From Ideonella sp. A 288 (GTDB lineage Bacteria; Pseudomonadota; Gammaproteobacteria; Burkholderiales; Burkholderiaceae_C): DNA of 33,505 nucleotides. The position numbers and the translations under genes are program-made. The stretch covers positions 1 through 33,505 of the forward strand of contig NZ_MWLO01000078.1 of assembly GCF_002198735.1 (NCBI RefSeq), written 5' to 3'. This document shows positions 9,434-19,316 of this stretch, in pieces. A model generated the notes under the pieces. It ran no database searches and was not told the origin of the DNA. It saw only the letters and a list, made by a program, of their open reading frames with translations. Position 1 is the stretch's first letter, and each line of letters opens with the position of its first letter.

Positions 9434-10192
9434 ATGGCAAGCCCTGCCCCGCGACCCCAGCCGAAGGCCCGCGCCGCGCGCCCTGCGCGCAAGCGCTCCG
9501 CGGAGGCCCCCGCGGAGCGCCCGGCCGATCGCCCCACCAAACGCCCCACCAAACGCCCCGCCAAGCGCCCCGCCAAACGCACCGACCCGTCGCTGGTCAC
9601 CTCGCTGGCGCGGCAGTTCCAGTCGCTGGCCAGTTCGGTGCTGGGCAACGTGGGCACGGCCACCGACATGGCCTTCACACTGGCGCAGTCCAGGATCCAG
9701 CGGCCCGGCCCCAAGGCCGCCGTCGAGAAGGGCGCGGCGCTGCTGCGCGACCTGCGCCAGGCCGCCGGCCTGACGCTCGACGACCTGGGCCGCGCGCTCG
9801 AGGTGGACGACCCCGCCTTCCTGGGCCTGGTGGAAAAGGGCAAGGTGGGCCTGCCCTTCGAGCTGATCCTGCGGCTGACCGCCGTGCTGGGCCGCAACGA
9901 CCCGGTGGGCTTCGTGCTGCAGATCACCCGCGCCTACAACCCCGGCATGTGGAAGGCGCTGGACGCCGTGGGCGTGGGCCACCTGCTGGTGCAGGCCGGG
10001 CGCGAGCGCGAGTTCGCCAACATCTACCGCCGCCACGACGCCGCGCGCGCGCTGTCGGACGCCGACTTCGCGGCGGCGCTGGCCTTTGCCGATGCGGCGT
10101 TCGCCACGGCGCTGGCGTTCCGCGCGCGGGGCAGGAAGCCAGGGCCAGGCGACGAGGCACACCCCGTCGGCGACCGGGTGGCGCAGCGATAA
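9434..10192 (+). CDS. XRE-type HTH protein with basic repeat tail
   Basis: The product is 252 residues. The first 50 are rich in Ala, Pro, Arg and Lys, with short repeats of the kind KRPTKRPAKRPAKR that recall histone H1-like or AlgP-like DNA-binding tails. A helical segment follows, then an XRE-like helix-turn-helix at about 100-150 (LLRDLRQAAGLTLDDLGRAL, VDDPAFLGLVEKGKVGLPFE). The second half is helical and Ala-rich and not recognised. GGAGG lies 6 bases before the ATG. It is probably a nucleoid- or DNA-associated regulator; targets are unknown. A hairpin follows its stop, separating it from the phytochrome operon. Confidence 0.72.
   Translation: MASPAPRPQPKARAARPARKRSAEAPAERPADRPTKRPTKRPAKRPAKRTDPSLVTSLARQFQSLASSVLGNVGTATDMAFTLAQSRIQRPGPKAAVEKGAALLRDLRQAAGLTLDDLGRALEVDDPAFLGLVEKGKVGLPFELILRLTAVLGRNDPVGFVLQITRAYNPGMWKALDAVGVGHLLVQAGREREFANIYRRHDAARALSDADFAAALAFADAAFATALAFRARGRKPGPGDEAHPVGDRVAQR
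9530..9577 (+). repeat. Four 12-bp tandem repeats encoding the basic tail
   Basis: Units start at 9530, 9542, 9554 and 9566, all variants of CGCCCCRCCAAR. Each encodes a basic tetrapeptide of the KRPT/KRPA type. Such repeats can vary in number between strains without shifting the frame. Confidence 0.85.
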
Positions 10193-10219
10193 GGCGCCAC
10201 CGTGGCCGCGGGCCGAGGC

Positions 10220-10239
10220 GCCGCCCGCGCGCGGGCGGC
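10220..10239 (+). terminator. Perfect 20-bp GC palindrome, likely terminator
   Basis: Two perfectly complementary 10-base arms (GCCGCCCGCG / CGCGGGCGGC) lie 27 bp after the stop of the XRE gene and 54 bp before bphO. A hairpin with an 8-bp stem is expected. There is no T-tract. It could instead be an operator for bphO; the position favours termination. Confidence 0.45.
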
Positions 10240-10293
10240 TATGTTCGATGTCGCACAGACGCGGCAGGGGCGGCATGCGATCTTGCCCTGCCC

Positions 10294-10973
10294 ATGCCCG
10301 TCGACGCCCAACCCCGCCGCCCGACGACACCTGCACTGGAGCCCGACCGCGCTGCGGCAGCGCCCGCACCGGGCATCCTGTCCCGCCTGAAGCAAGCCAC
10401 CGCCGCACGCCATGCCGCCCTCGAGTCGCGATCGGTGCTGCTCGATCCGCGGCTGTCGCACGCCAGCTACCTCGCCTGCCTGCGCCGCTTCTTCGGCTAC
10501 TACGCCCCGCTCGAACGGCGCCTGCTGCGCTCGCACGCATGGCCCGGGGTGGGGCTGGCCTACGGCGACCGGCACAAGACGCCGCAGTTGTCGCAAGACC
10601 TGACGGCGCTGGGCGTCAGCCCGGATGACCTGGCGCAGACGCGCCTGTGCCATGCGCTGCCCGACCTGCGCAGCGCCGCACGGCTGTTTGGTTGCCTCTA
10701 TGTGATCGAAGGCGCCACGCTCGGCGGCCAGATCGTCACGCGGCACCTGCAGTCCAGCCTGGGCCTGACGCCGCAGTCCGGCGGCGCCTTCTTCAGCGGC
10801 TACGGCGAACACACCGGTTCGCGCTGGAAGGCCTTCGGCGCGCAGCTGAGCGCCTTTGCCCTGGCGTCGGGCGGCGGCGACGAGATCGTGGCTGCCGCCA
10901 ACGAGACCTTCGAGACACTCGACCGCTGGCTCTACCCGGCGCCACCCGGCACGGCCCCAGGCCACCCCGCACG

Positions 10974-10977
<4 letters not shown>
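10294..10977 (+). CDS. bphO: Biliverdin-producing heme oxygenase
   Basis: The 227-residue protein is a bacterial heme oxygenase of the BphO type. It cleaves heme to biliverdin, CO and Fe2+ and so supplies the chromophore for the phytochrome encoded next. The proximal heme ligand is probably His40 in RLKQATAARHAALES, and the distal-helix glycine motif is YVIEGATLGGQIVTRHL at about 136-152. An N-terminal extension of about 27 Pro/Ala-rich residues precedes the catalytic fold. ATG 10294 was chosen as the first start near the domain; no clear ribosome site is visible and an internal start is possible. The stop overlaps the bphP start (ATGA), so synthesis of enzyme and apo-phytochrome is coupled. 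Confidence 0.92.
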
Positions 10978-13325
<2,348 letters not shown>

Positions 13326-13327
13326 CC

Positions 13328-13750
13328 ATGCGCACGAAGCACATCCTGGTGGTCGAGGACTCGGACGAGGACTTCGAGACCGTGCGGGACGCCGCCCGCC
13401 GAGGCGGCGTGTCCCGTCCGATCGTACGGGCCCTGTCCGGCGATGAATGCCTGCGCCTGCTGCGCGGAGCATCGCGCCGGCGCGATGCCCTGCCGGCGCT
13501 GGTGCTGATGGACCTGAACACGCCCGGCGACGACGGGCGCGAGGCGCTGCGCGAGATCCGCGGCGAGCCCAGCCTGGCGGCGCTGCCGCTGGTGGTGCTG
13601 AGCGCATCGGCCAATCCGCGCGACCTGCAGTTCTGCTACCAGCAAGGCGCCAATGCCTACCACGTGAAGCCGGTGGAGCACGCCGCACACCTGCTGGTGC
13701 TGCAGCAGATCTTCTCCTATTGGCTGGGCAGCGTCGTGCTGCCCGCCTGA
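13328..13750 (+). CDS. Single-domain response regulator, Rcp1-like
   Basis: This 140-residue protein is a stand-alone receiver domain of the type paired with phytochromes (Rcp1/BphR-like). The acidic pocket is Glu10-Asp11, the phosphorylated residue is Asp62 in LVLMDLNTPGDDG, the switch residue is Ser92 in VVLSASANPRD, and Lys114-Pro115 closes the site. The C-terminal extension (LLVLQQIFSYWLG) resembles the dimer helix of Rcp1-type regulators. It starts 2 bp after bphP, so it is the obvious phosphotransfer partner of the BphP kinase. No output domain is present, so it probably acts by protein contact or relays phosphate to another protein. Confidence 0.93.
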   Translation: MRTKHILVVEDSDEDFETVRDAARRGGVSRPIVRALSGDECLRLLRGASRRRDALPALVLMDLNTPGDDGREALREIRGEPSLAALPLVVLSASANPRDLQFCYQQGANAYHVKPVEHAAHLLVLQQIFSYWLGSVVLPA

Positions 13751-13771
13751 GCCTGAACCCGCGGCAACCCG

Positions 13772-15763
13772 ATGGCCCGACCCCACAGGCACGTGCTGCT
13801 GATCGACGACAGCGCCGACGATCGGGCCGATCTGCGGCAGATGCTGCTGTGCGGCGGCCACCGCCGGTTCCGCTTCAGCGAGGCCCAGCTGGGCGCCGAA
13901 GGCGTGCACCAGGTGCTCGAAGCGCCGCAGGGGCCCATCGACTGCGTGCTGCTGGACTACAGCCTGCCCGACATGGACGCCCCCGAGGTGCTGGCCGCCC
14001 TGTGCCAGGGGACCGACCTGCCGCCGTGCCCGGTGGTGGTGATCACCGGCACGGCCGGCGAAGACGGGCTGAAGCTGCTGGGGGCCGGCGCGCAGGACTA
14101 CATCGGCAAGCGCTGGACCACCGCCGAGAGCCTGACCCGCGCGGTCGACAACGCCATCGAACGCCACGCGATGATGGTCGATCGCCGGCGCGCCGAAGCG
14201 GCCCTGCGCTCGTCGGAGGAACGCTACCGGGCCCTGTTCAACTCGATCGACGCGGGCTTCGCCGTCATCGAGATGGTGTCGGACGGGCAGGGCGCGACCG
14301 TCGACGCGCGGTACCTGCAGGTCAACCCGGCCTTCGCCCGCCACACCGGCTTCGCCGACGTCGAGGGCCGGACCATCCGCGAGCTGTTGCCCGACATCGA
14401 CCCCCTGTGGCTCGAGGCCTACGACACGGTGGCCTCGACGGGCGAGCCGGTGCGGCTGGTGCATCGCATCGAATCGATGCAGCGCTGGTTGGACGTGTAC
14501 GCCTTCCGACTGGGCGCAGCGCAGGCGCGCCAGGTGGCGGTGCTGTTCAACGACATCACCGAGCGCAAGCAGTCCGAGCTGGCGCTCATCGCCGCCAAGG
14601 CCGAGGCCGAACGGGCCAACCGGGCGAAATCCGAGTTTCTGCTGAGCATGAGCCATGACCTGCGTTCGCCGCTGAACGCCATGCTCGGCTTTGCGCAACT
14701 CCTCGAGGCCGGCACGCCCGAGCCCACGCCGCAGCAGCTGGAAAGCGTCCAGCAGATCCTGCAGGCCGGCTGGCACCTGCTGGGCCTGATCAACGAGATC
14801 CTCGACCTGACGGCCATCGAGTCGGGCCAGCTGATGCTGTCGCCGCAGGCGGTGTCGCTGAGCGAGGTGATCGAGGAATGCCGGGCCATGATCGAGCCGC
14901 AGGCGCACGAGGCCGGCATCGACCTGCACTTCGTGCCGTGCGTCGATCAGCCCTGGCGGGTGCAGGCCGACGCCACGCGGACCCGTCAGGTGCTGCTGAA
15001 CCTGCTGAACAACGCGATCCAGTACAACCGCAGCGCCGGGCGTGTCGAGGTGCGTTGCACCGAGGCCCCTGGGCAGCGCGTGCGCGTGAGCGTCGAGGAC
15101 ACCGGCCCGGGGCTGTCGGCGGGGCAGGTGGCGCAGCTCTTCGAACCCTTCAGCCGGCTCGGCGAGCCCTGCGGCGGCCCGCCGGGCACCGGCATCGGCC
15201 TGGTCATCAGCCAGCGCCTGGTCGAGCTGATGGGCGGCTGCATCGGCGTGGACAGCACGGTCGGCGTGGGCAGCTGCTTCTGGTTCGAGCTGGACGCGGC
15301 GCCGACGCCGCTGGCGCGGGTGTGGCCGGCGCGCACGGTGCTGTGCCTCGAGAGCGATGCGCTGCGCCTGCAACGGATCGAGGAAGTGGTCGCCCGGTGG
15401 CCCGGCGTGTGCCTGCTGCGTGCAGGCGACCTGCGCGGCGGTATCGAGGTGGCGCGCTCGGCCCGCCCCGATGCGATCCTGATGGAGATTACCTCGCCGG
15501 ACCGCAGCGCCGTGCTGGCGATGCAGCAGTTCGCCAAAGACCCGGCCACGGCGCACATCCCGGTCATCGCGCTGGGGGCCGACGCCCTGCCGCGCGACGT
15601 CGAGGCCGGCCTGGCGGCGGGCTTCTTCGACTTCCTCACGCAGCCGGTGCTGAGCGACGCGTTCGAGCGCGCGCTAGGCCTGGCCTTCGAACGCACACGT
15701 GCGGGCGGGCAGCACGCCACCGCGGCCGCGGGCCCCGCGCCCCGACCGGCCCCGGCAGCCTGA
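13772..15763 (+). CDS. REC-PAS-histidine kinase-pseudoREC hybrid sensor
   Basis: The 663-residue cytoplasmic hybrid kinase has four parts. The N-terminal receiver carries Asp62 in VLLDYSLPD and Lys113 in YIGKRW. A PAS domain spans about 145-270 (RYRALFNSIDAGFAVIE ... NDITERK). HisKA has His295 in MSHDLRSPLNA. The HATPase has NLLNNAIQYN, DTGPGL and GTGIGL. A second receiver-like domain occupies about 520-645. In that last domain the phosphorylated Asp is replaced by Glu572 (ILMEITSPD) and the conserved Lys by Gln624 (FLTQPV), so it is probably not phosphorylatable. It lies 21 bp after the Rcp1-like gene and is likely co-expressed with bphO-bphP, making the N-terminal receiver a candidate acceptor of light-signal phosphate. 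Confidence 0.9.
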   Translation: MARPHRHVLLIDDSADDRADLRQMLLCGGHRRFRFSEAQLGAEGVHQVLEAPQGPIDCVLLDYSLPDMDAPEVLAALCQGTDLPPCPVVVITGTAGEDGLKLLGAGAQDYIGKRWTTAESLTRAVDNAIERHAMMVDRRRAEAALRSSEERYRALFNSIDAGFAVIEMVSDGQGATVDARYLQVNPAFARHTGFADVEGRTIRELLPDIDPLWLEAYDTVASTGEPVRLVHRIESMQRWLDVYAFRLGAAQARQVAVLFNDITERKQSELALIAAKAEAERANRAKSEFLLSMSHDLRSPLNAMLGFAQLLEAGTPEPTPQQLESVQQILQAGWHLLGLINEILDLTAIESGQLMLSPQAVSLSEVIEECRAMIEPQAHEAGIDLHFVPCVDQPWRVQADATRTRQVLLNLLNNAIQYNRSAGRVEVRCTEAPGQRVRVSVEDTGPGLSAGQVAQLFEPFSRLGEPCGGPPGTGIGLVISQRLVELMGGCIGVDSTVGVGSCFWFELDAAPTPLARVWPARTVLCLESDALRLQRIEEVVARWPGVCLLRAGDLRGGIEVARSARPDAILMEITSPDRSAVLAMQQFAKDPATAHIPVIALGADALPRDVEAGLAAGFFDFLTQPVLSDAFERALGLAFERTRAGGQHATAAAGPAPRPAPAA

Positions 15764-15790
15764 CCGCCTGACCACCAAGCCCTGATCGTC

Positions 15791-15804
15791 GGCGGCCGGC
15801 CGCC
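15791..15804. terminator. Palindrome between convergent genes
   Basis: The 14-bp perfect palindrome GGCGGCCGGCCGCC lies in the 65-bp gap between the hybrid kinase and the convergent phasin gene. It could act as a shared terminator. Only its position supports this. Confidence 0.3.
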
Positions 15805-15828
15805 CGGCTGCCTCAGCGCGGCCCGGCC

Positions 15829-16269
15829 CTACTTCGTGCGCGTCAGCGCCTGCATGTCCTTCATGCCCTTGGCGGCGCGCTCACCCATGCCCACCATGGC
15901 CTCCGACTGGGCCTTGCGCACGCTGTCGGCCAGGTCCTTCATGTCGCCGAGCATCTTGTTCCAGGCCTTCTGGGCGGCTTCGGTGTGCTCGGCCGCGTCG
16001 CCGCCGCCACTGGCACCGCCACTCATCATGCTCTGCGCCGAGGACTGCATGGCCTGCATCGTCTGCGTCAGCATCTCGGTCTGGGTGCGGGCCAGCGCCT
16101 GCAGCGCCTCGAAGGCGCTCTGGTTGGCGGCCACCATCGCTTCCACGTCGTGGCGCCGGGCCTCGGCAAACGCCGACATGTCCATGCCGGGCATCTTGAA
16201 CTGCTCGAAGGTCTTGGTCAGCTCGCGGAATGGGTTCATCTGGCTGAGGTCGCTGTCGTGGGTGGCCAT
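15829..16269 (-). CDS. Phasin family protein
   Basis: The product is 146 residues, amphipathic and helical, with the phasin pattern: NPFRELTKTFEQFKMPGMDM, then AMVAANQSAFEALQALARTQTEML, and a C-terminal helix (KAQSEAMVGMGERAAKGM). Phasins coat polyhydroxyalkanoate granules and stabilise them. A Gly/Ser/Ala-rich linker near residues 84-92 separates the helices. The start at 16269 is supported by AGGAG 6 bases upstream; an upstream in-frame start would add 45 unlikely residues. It is divergent (155 bp) from a 4-hydroxybutyrate/acetyl-CoA transferase-type gene, which fits PHA or short-chain acyl-CoA metabolism. No PHA synthase gene is in the window. Confidence 0.88.
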   Translation of the reverse strand: MATHDSDLSQMNPFRELTKTFEQFKMPGMDMSAFAEARRHDVEAMVAANQSAFEALQALARTQTEMLTQTMQAMQSSAQSMMSGGASGGGDAAEHTEAAQKAWNKMLGDMKDLADSVRKAQSEAMVGMGERAAKGMKDMQALTRTK

Positions 16270-16424
16270 GGGGGCTCCTGGTCGGTTGGGTTCGGTTCGA
16301 ACGGCGCAGCGTCCGCGCATCGCCGGCCCGGGTCTGTGCGCTGCCGCACACCGCGGGCGGGCACCAATCGACCTGCCGTCACAATGGCCGGATTCGCACC
16401 GCACCCAGCCCTCAAGGAGCCCCC

Positions 16425-17714
16425 ATGTCGATCCAGGACCTCTACCAGCAACGGCGCATGTCGGCCCACGACGCAGTGGGCCTGCTGCGCGATGGCGATG
16501 CCATCGTCGTGCCCACCGGCGTGGGCGAGCCGCCGACGCTGATGGGGGCCCTGTCCGACCGGCGGCGCGAATGGCACGGTGTCACCGTGGCGCAGATCCT
16601 GGCCGTGCGCAAGTACGCCTACATCGACCCCGAGACCGCCCACCACGTGCGGCCCGTGGCCTACTTCTATGGTGGCGCCACGCGGCCCGGCGGGCAGGCC
16701 GGCTGGGTCGACTTCATCCCCAACTGCTTCTCCGAGCTGCCCAGCCTGATCGAGCGCGGCCTGACGCCGGCCGACGTGGTGTTCACGATGGCCTCGCCGA
16801 TGGACGCGCACGGCTACTTCGCCATCAGCCTGGCCGCCGACTACACGATGGCCGCCATCGCCAAGGCGCGCGCCGTGGTGCTGGAGGTGAACCCCAACGT
16901 GCCCTTCGCCTACGGCCGCTGCCACGTGCACATCTCGCAGGTGGCCGCGCTGGTGGAGAGCAGCGAGCCGGTGTTCGAGGTGGGCCTGCCGACCATCGGC
17001 CCGGTGCAGGAGGCCATCGGCCGCCAGGTGGCCGACCTGATCGACGACGGCTCCACGCTGCAGATCGGCTACGGCGGCATCCCCGATGCCGTGGTGATGC
17101 AGCTGACGCAGAAGCGCGACCTGGGCGTGCACACCGAGATGTTCGGCGACGGCCTGCTCACGCTGGTGGAGAGCGGTGCCGTCACCAACCGGCGCAAGAA
17201 CCACCTGCCCGGCAAGATGGTGGCCACCTTCGCGCTCGGCTCGAACCGGCTCTACCGCTTCATGGACCGCAACCCGGCGCTCGAGATCCACCCGGTGGAC
17301 TTCACCAACGACCCCTACGAGGCCGGCCGCAACGACAACCTGGTGGCCATCAACGCCACGCTGCAGATCGACCTGCTGGGGCAGTGCGGCTCCGAGAGCC
17401 TGGGCCCGCTGCCCTACTCGGGCACCGGCGGCCAGACCGACTTCGTGCGCGCGGCCAACCGCTCGCGCGGCGGCAAGGCCTTCATCGTGCTGCCGTCCAC
17501 GGCCAAGGGCGACAGCATCTCGCGCATCGTGCCCGCGCTGTCCGCCGGCACGCACGTCAGCACCAGCAAGAACGACATCAACTACGTCGTCACCGAGTAC
17601 GGCGTGGCCCAGCTGCGCGGCAAGTCGGCCTGCCAGCGCGCGGCCGCGCTGATCGCCATCGCCCACCCGAAGTTCCGCGACGAGCTGACCGCGCAGGCGC
17701 GCCGGCTGGGCTGA
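16425..17714 (+). CDS. Acetyl-CoA hydrolase/4-hydroxybutyrate CoA-transferase family protein
   Basis: This 429-residue family-I-type CoA-transferase has both halves of the fold: an N-terminal domain (to about 190) and a C-terminal acetyl-CoA hydrolase/transferase domain. The catalytic glutamate is Glu238 in LGVHTEMFGDGL, the same number as in clostridial 4-hydroxybutyrate CoA-transferase. GYGGIPDAV (about 215-223), the acyl-CoA loop LPYSGTGGQTDFVRAA and the conserved ending VTEYGVAQLRGKS are also present. Such enzymes move CoA between acetyl-CoA and short carboxylates such as 4-hydroxybutyrate, butyrate or propionate; the exact substrate cannot be read. AAGGAG precedes the ATG. It is divergent from a phasin gene, which makes a link to PHA precursor supply plausible. 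Confidence 0.93.
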   Translation: MSIQDLYQQRRMSAHDAVGLLRDGDAIVVPTGVGEPPTLMGALSDRRREWHGVTVAQILAVRKYAYIDPETAHHVRPVAYFYGGATRPGGQAGWVDFIPNCFSELPSLIERGLTPADVVFTMASPMDAHGYFAISLAADYTMAAIAKARAVVLEVNPNVPFAYGRCHVHISQVAALVESSEPVFEVGLPTIGPVQEAIGRQVADLIDDGSTLQIGYGGIPDAVVMQLTQKRDLGVHTEMFGDGLLTLVESGAVTNRRKNHLPGKMVATFALGSNRLYRFMDRNPALEIHPVDFTNDPYEAGRNDNLVAINATLQIDLLGQCGSESLGPLPYSGTGGQTDFVRAANRSRGGKAFIVLPSTAKGDSISRIVPALSAGTHVSTSKNDINYVVTEYGVAQLRGKSACQRAAALIAIAHPKFRDELTAQARRLG

Positions 17715-17724
17715 CCCGCGCACC

Positions 17725-17738
17725 GGGCCCGCGGGCCC
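17725..17738 (+). terminator. Palindrome after the CoA-transferase gene
   Basis: The 14-bp palindrome GGGCCCGCGGGCCC begins 11 bp after the CoA-transferase stop. It could form a hairpin terminator. No T-run follows. Confidence 0.35.
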
Positions 17739-17754
17739 TGGCGGCGCGGCTCGG

Positions 17755-17788
17755 CGGACAGGTGGCTCAGCCGGACAGGTGGCTCAGC
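17755..17788. repeat. Perfect 17-bp tandem duplication at a gene end
   Basis: The 17-bp unit CGGACAGGTGGCTCAGC occurs at 17755-17771 and again at 17772-17788. The right copy contains the stop codon of the minus-strand secreted-protein gene. Because 17 is not a multiple of 3, change in copy number here would matter only beyond the stop. It looks like a recent replication-slippage event. Confidence 0.95.
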
Positions 17789-18218
17789 GGCGGGGCGAGC
17801 GGTTGGCCAGCTTGGCGCGGCAGGCGGCGCGCTGGCGCGCATCCGACTGCGCTTCGCAGCGCGCCACCGCGTCGTCGATGCCGGCCGCCGACGCGGCCTG
17901 GCCGCGACGATCGGGCCGCGCCGGCGGCTTCGGCACGGGTGGCGTCGACGGGCCCAGCGGGATGGTGAACTGCCGTATCACCGGCCGGGCCGGCCCGAGC
18001 TCACCCGGCTCGGTGGCGCCATCGCGTCGCTCGACGGCCGTCTGCGCTCTCGGCGCGGGACGGGTGGCGGTCGGCGCCGAAGCCTGCGCCGCAGCGGTCG
18101 GCATGGTCGTCGGCCCAGGCAGGCTCGACTGCGCCAGGGCCTGCAGCGGCGACAAGGCCAGCACCAGCACCAGCACCAGCGCCGTCGCCGGGCCCGGGCA
18201 CCTGCGTGGGTCGCGCAT
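17784..18218 (-). CDS. Small secreted protein, unknown function
   Basis: The 144-residue protein has a classical signal peptide: basic start, then a Leu/Val core (VLVLVLALSPLQ) and a probable cut after ALA near residue 29. The mature part is Pro/Ala/Arg/Thr-rich and probably disordered up to about residue 105. A short C-terminal segment carries two cysteines (ARCEAQSDARQRAACRAKL) that could form a disulfide. The Leu/Val core is encoded by an ACCAGC-type 6-bp microrepeat near 18160-18183. The start codon overlaps by one base the stop of a 25-residue membrane peptide gene, so the two are coupled. I do not recognise the family; periplasmic location is inferred. Confidence 0.65.
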   Translation of the reverse strand: MRDPRRCPGPATALVLVLVLALSPLQALAQSSLPGPTTMPTAAAQASAPTATRPAPRAQTAVERRDGATEPGELGPARPVIRQFTIPLGPSTPPVPKPPARPDRRGQAASAAGIDDAVARCEAQSDARQRAACRAKLANRSPRR

Positions 18219-18295
18219 CAGTTGAACAGCATGTAGAGGACCACGAGGACGACCACGGGCACCCCGAGCACCCAGCCGATCAGATACTTGCCCAT
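18218..18295 (-). CDS. 25-residue single-helix membrane peptide
   Basis: A tiny frame of 25 codons encodes MGKYLIGWVLGVP followed by a Val/Leu-rich stretch, i.e. one transmembrane helix with a short charged start. AGGAG sits 7 bases upstream of its ATG, and its stop overlaps the start of the secreted-protein gene by one base. Both features argue it is translated. Similar very short GWxLGVP-type peptides are, as I recall, widespread in proteobacteria without an assigned function. It could be a regulatory subunit or a translational leader for the next gene. Confidence 0.7.
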   Translation of the reverse strand: MGKYLIGWVLGVPVVVLVVLYMLFN

Positions 18296-18447
18296 GTCCG
18301 TCTCCTGTGATTGAGTGGATTCAGCGTACGCCCGGCCGAGGCGGGCTGTCGCCCGGACAGCGGCGCATGCGCCTGTAGGACAAGTGCTCCCCGGGGCCTG
18401 CCCGGCGGGCCGCGCGCTGGGGAGGTGGCAGCGCGGGGCGGGACCGC

Positions 18448-19128
18448 TCAGTGCGCCGAGGCCACTGGGCTGTCGTTGGGCACGGGTTCCGGCGCCAACT
18501 CGCGCAGGGCGGCGATGCGCCGGCGGGTGGACGGGTGGGTGGCCGTCTCGCGGTGAAGCCCCTGGTGCGTGATCGCGGCCATGGCATCCAGGGCCGAGCC
18601 GCCCACCGCGCGCAGCGCCTGCACGGCAAAGGCATCGGCCTCCAGCTCGTGCCGGTGCGACAGGCCCGACGCATCTCGGCCCAGGGCCTGGGCCACGGCA
18701 TCGGTGTGCTGCCGGGTCACCGCGCCGGGCACCCACGACTTGTACAGCCGGCCCACCTGCGGCCAGTGGCGCAGGGCCACGTGGCCGAGTTCATGCGCCA
18801 GGATGAACAGGCGCGTCGACTCGGGCAGGTCGGCCAGCGACTCGTCGACCACGACGATGCGGCCCTGCAGCGTCTCGGCCAGCACGGCCCCGCGCACGAT
18901 GCGCAGCTCGACGGCGGGCCAGGCCTCGATCCGCGAGCGCAGGGTGTCGAAACTGGCGCGGATGCGGCGGGCCGCCACGCCGTCGGCCTCGGCCTGCGGC
19001 ATCGCGTCGAGCCGCGCCTGGTGCGACCTGTGCAGCACGGCCACGATGTCGGGGGCCGCCTCGACCGGCTCGGCGCGCGCCGCGCCGCAGGTCAGCGTCA
19101 TCCACAGCATCGACAGGATCCATCGCAC
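18448..19128 (-). CDS. Periplasmic M48-family metalloprotease
   Basis: The 226-residue zinc metalloprotease has an N-terminal signal peptide (hydrophobic core WILSMLWMTLTCGAARA, likely cut near residue 19). The zinc motif is His112-Glu-Leu-Gly-His116 in ILAHELGHVALRHW; the third ligand is Glu161 in HRHELEADAFA, the M48 ExxxD signature. No other membrane segment and no TPR repeats follow, so it is a soluble BepA/LoiP-like peptidase core. GTG 19128 is chosen because GAGG lies about 7 bases upstream; an upstream in-frame start would add 31 residues and hide the signal peptide. A role in outer-membrane protein quality control is inferred from the family. It lies 188 bp downstream of the Tsx-like gene on the same strand. 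Confidence 0.86.
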   Translation of the reverse strand: MRWILSMLWMTLTCGAARAEPVEAAPDIVAVLHRSHQARLDAMPQAEADGVAARRIRASFDTLRSRIEAWPAVELRIVRGAVLAETLQGRIVVVDESLADLPESTRLFILAHELGHVALRHWPQVGRLYKSWVPGAVTRQHTDAVAQALGRDASGLSHRHELEADAFAVQALRAVGGSALDAMAAITHQGLHRETATHPSTRRRIAALRELAPEPVPNDSPVASAH

Positions 19129-19288
19129 GGTGCACCTCGCTTGCGGGCCTGGGCGCGCGAAGCCCCTGCGGATCAATCCGTCGGCGCGCATCGGCCAGCC
19201 CCGACCACAGCATGGGCGCACCCGGCGCCCGGCGCCATCGGACAGCCGGAGGGGTGGGTGTAGGTGCGCACGACGTCAGCGGGGCACA

Positions 19289-19302
19289 GCGCCGGCCGGC
19301 GC
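19289..19302 (-). terminator. Palindrome after the Tsx-like gene
   Basis: The 14-bp perfect palindrome GCGCCGGCCGGCGC lies 14 bp past the stop codon of the minus-strand Tsx-like gene. It could end that transcript before the M48 protease gene. There is no T-run. Confidence 0.35.
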
Positions 19303-19316
19303 GGCCCCATCCGCCA

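Noticed and set aside
15836-17968. 710-codon plus-strand frame running across the phasin and CoA-transferase genes
   Set aside because: It crosses a divergent promoter region and lies in the wrong frame of two recognisable genes.
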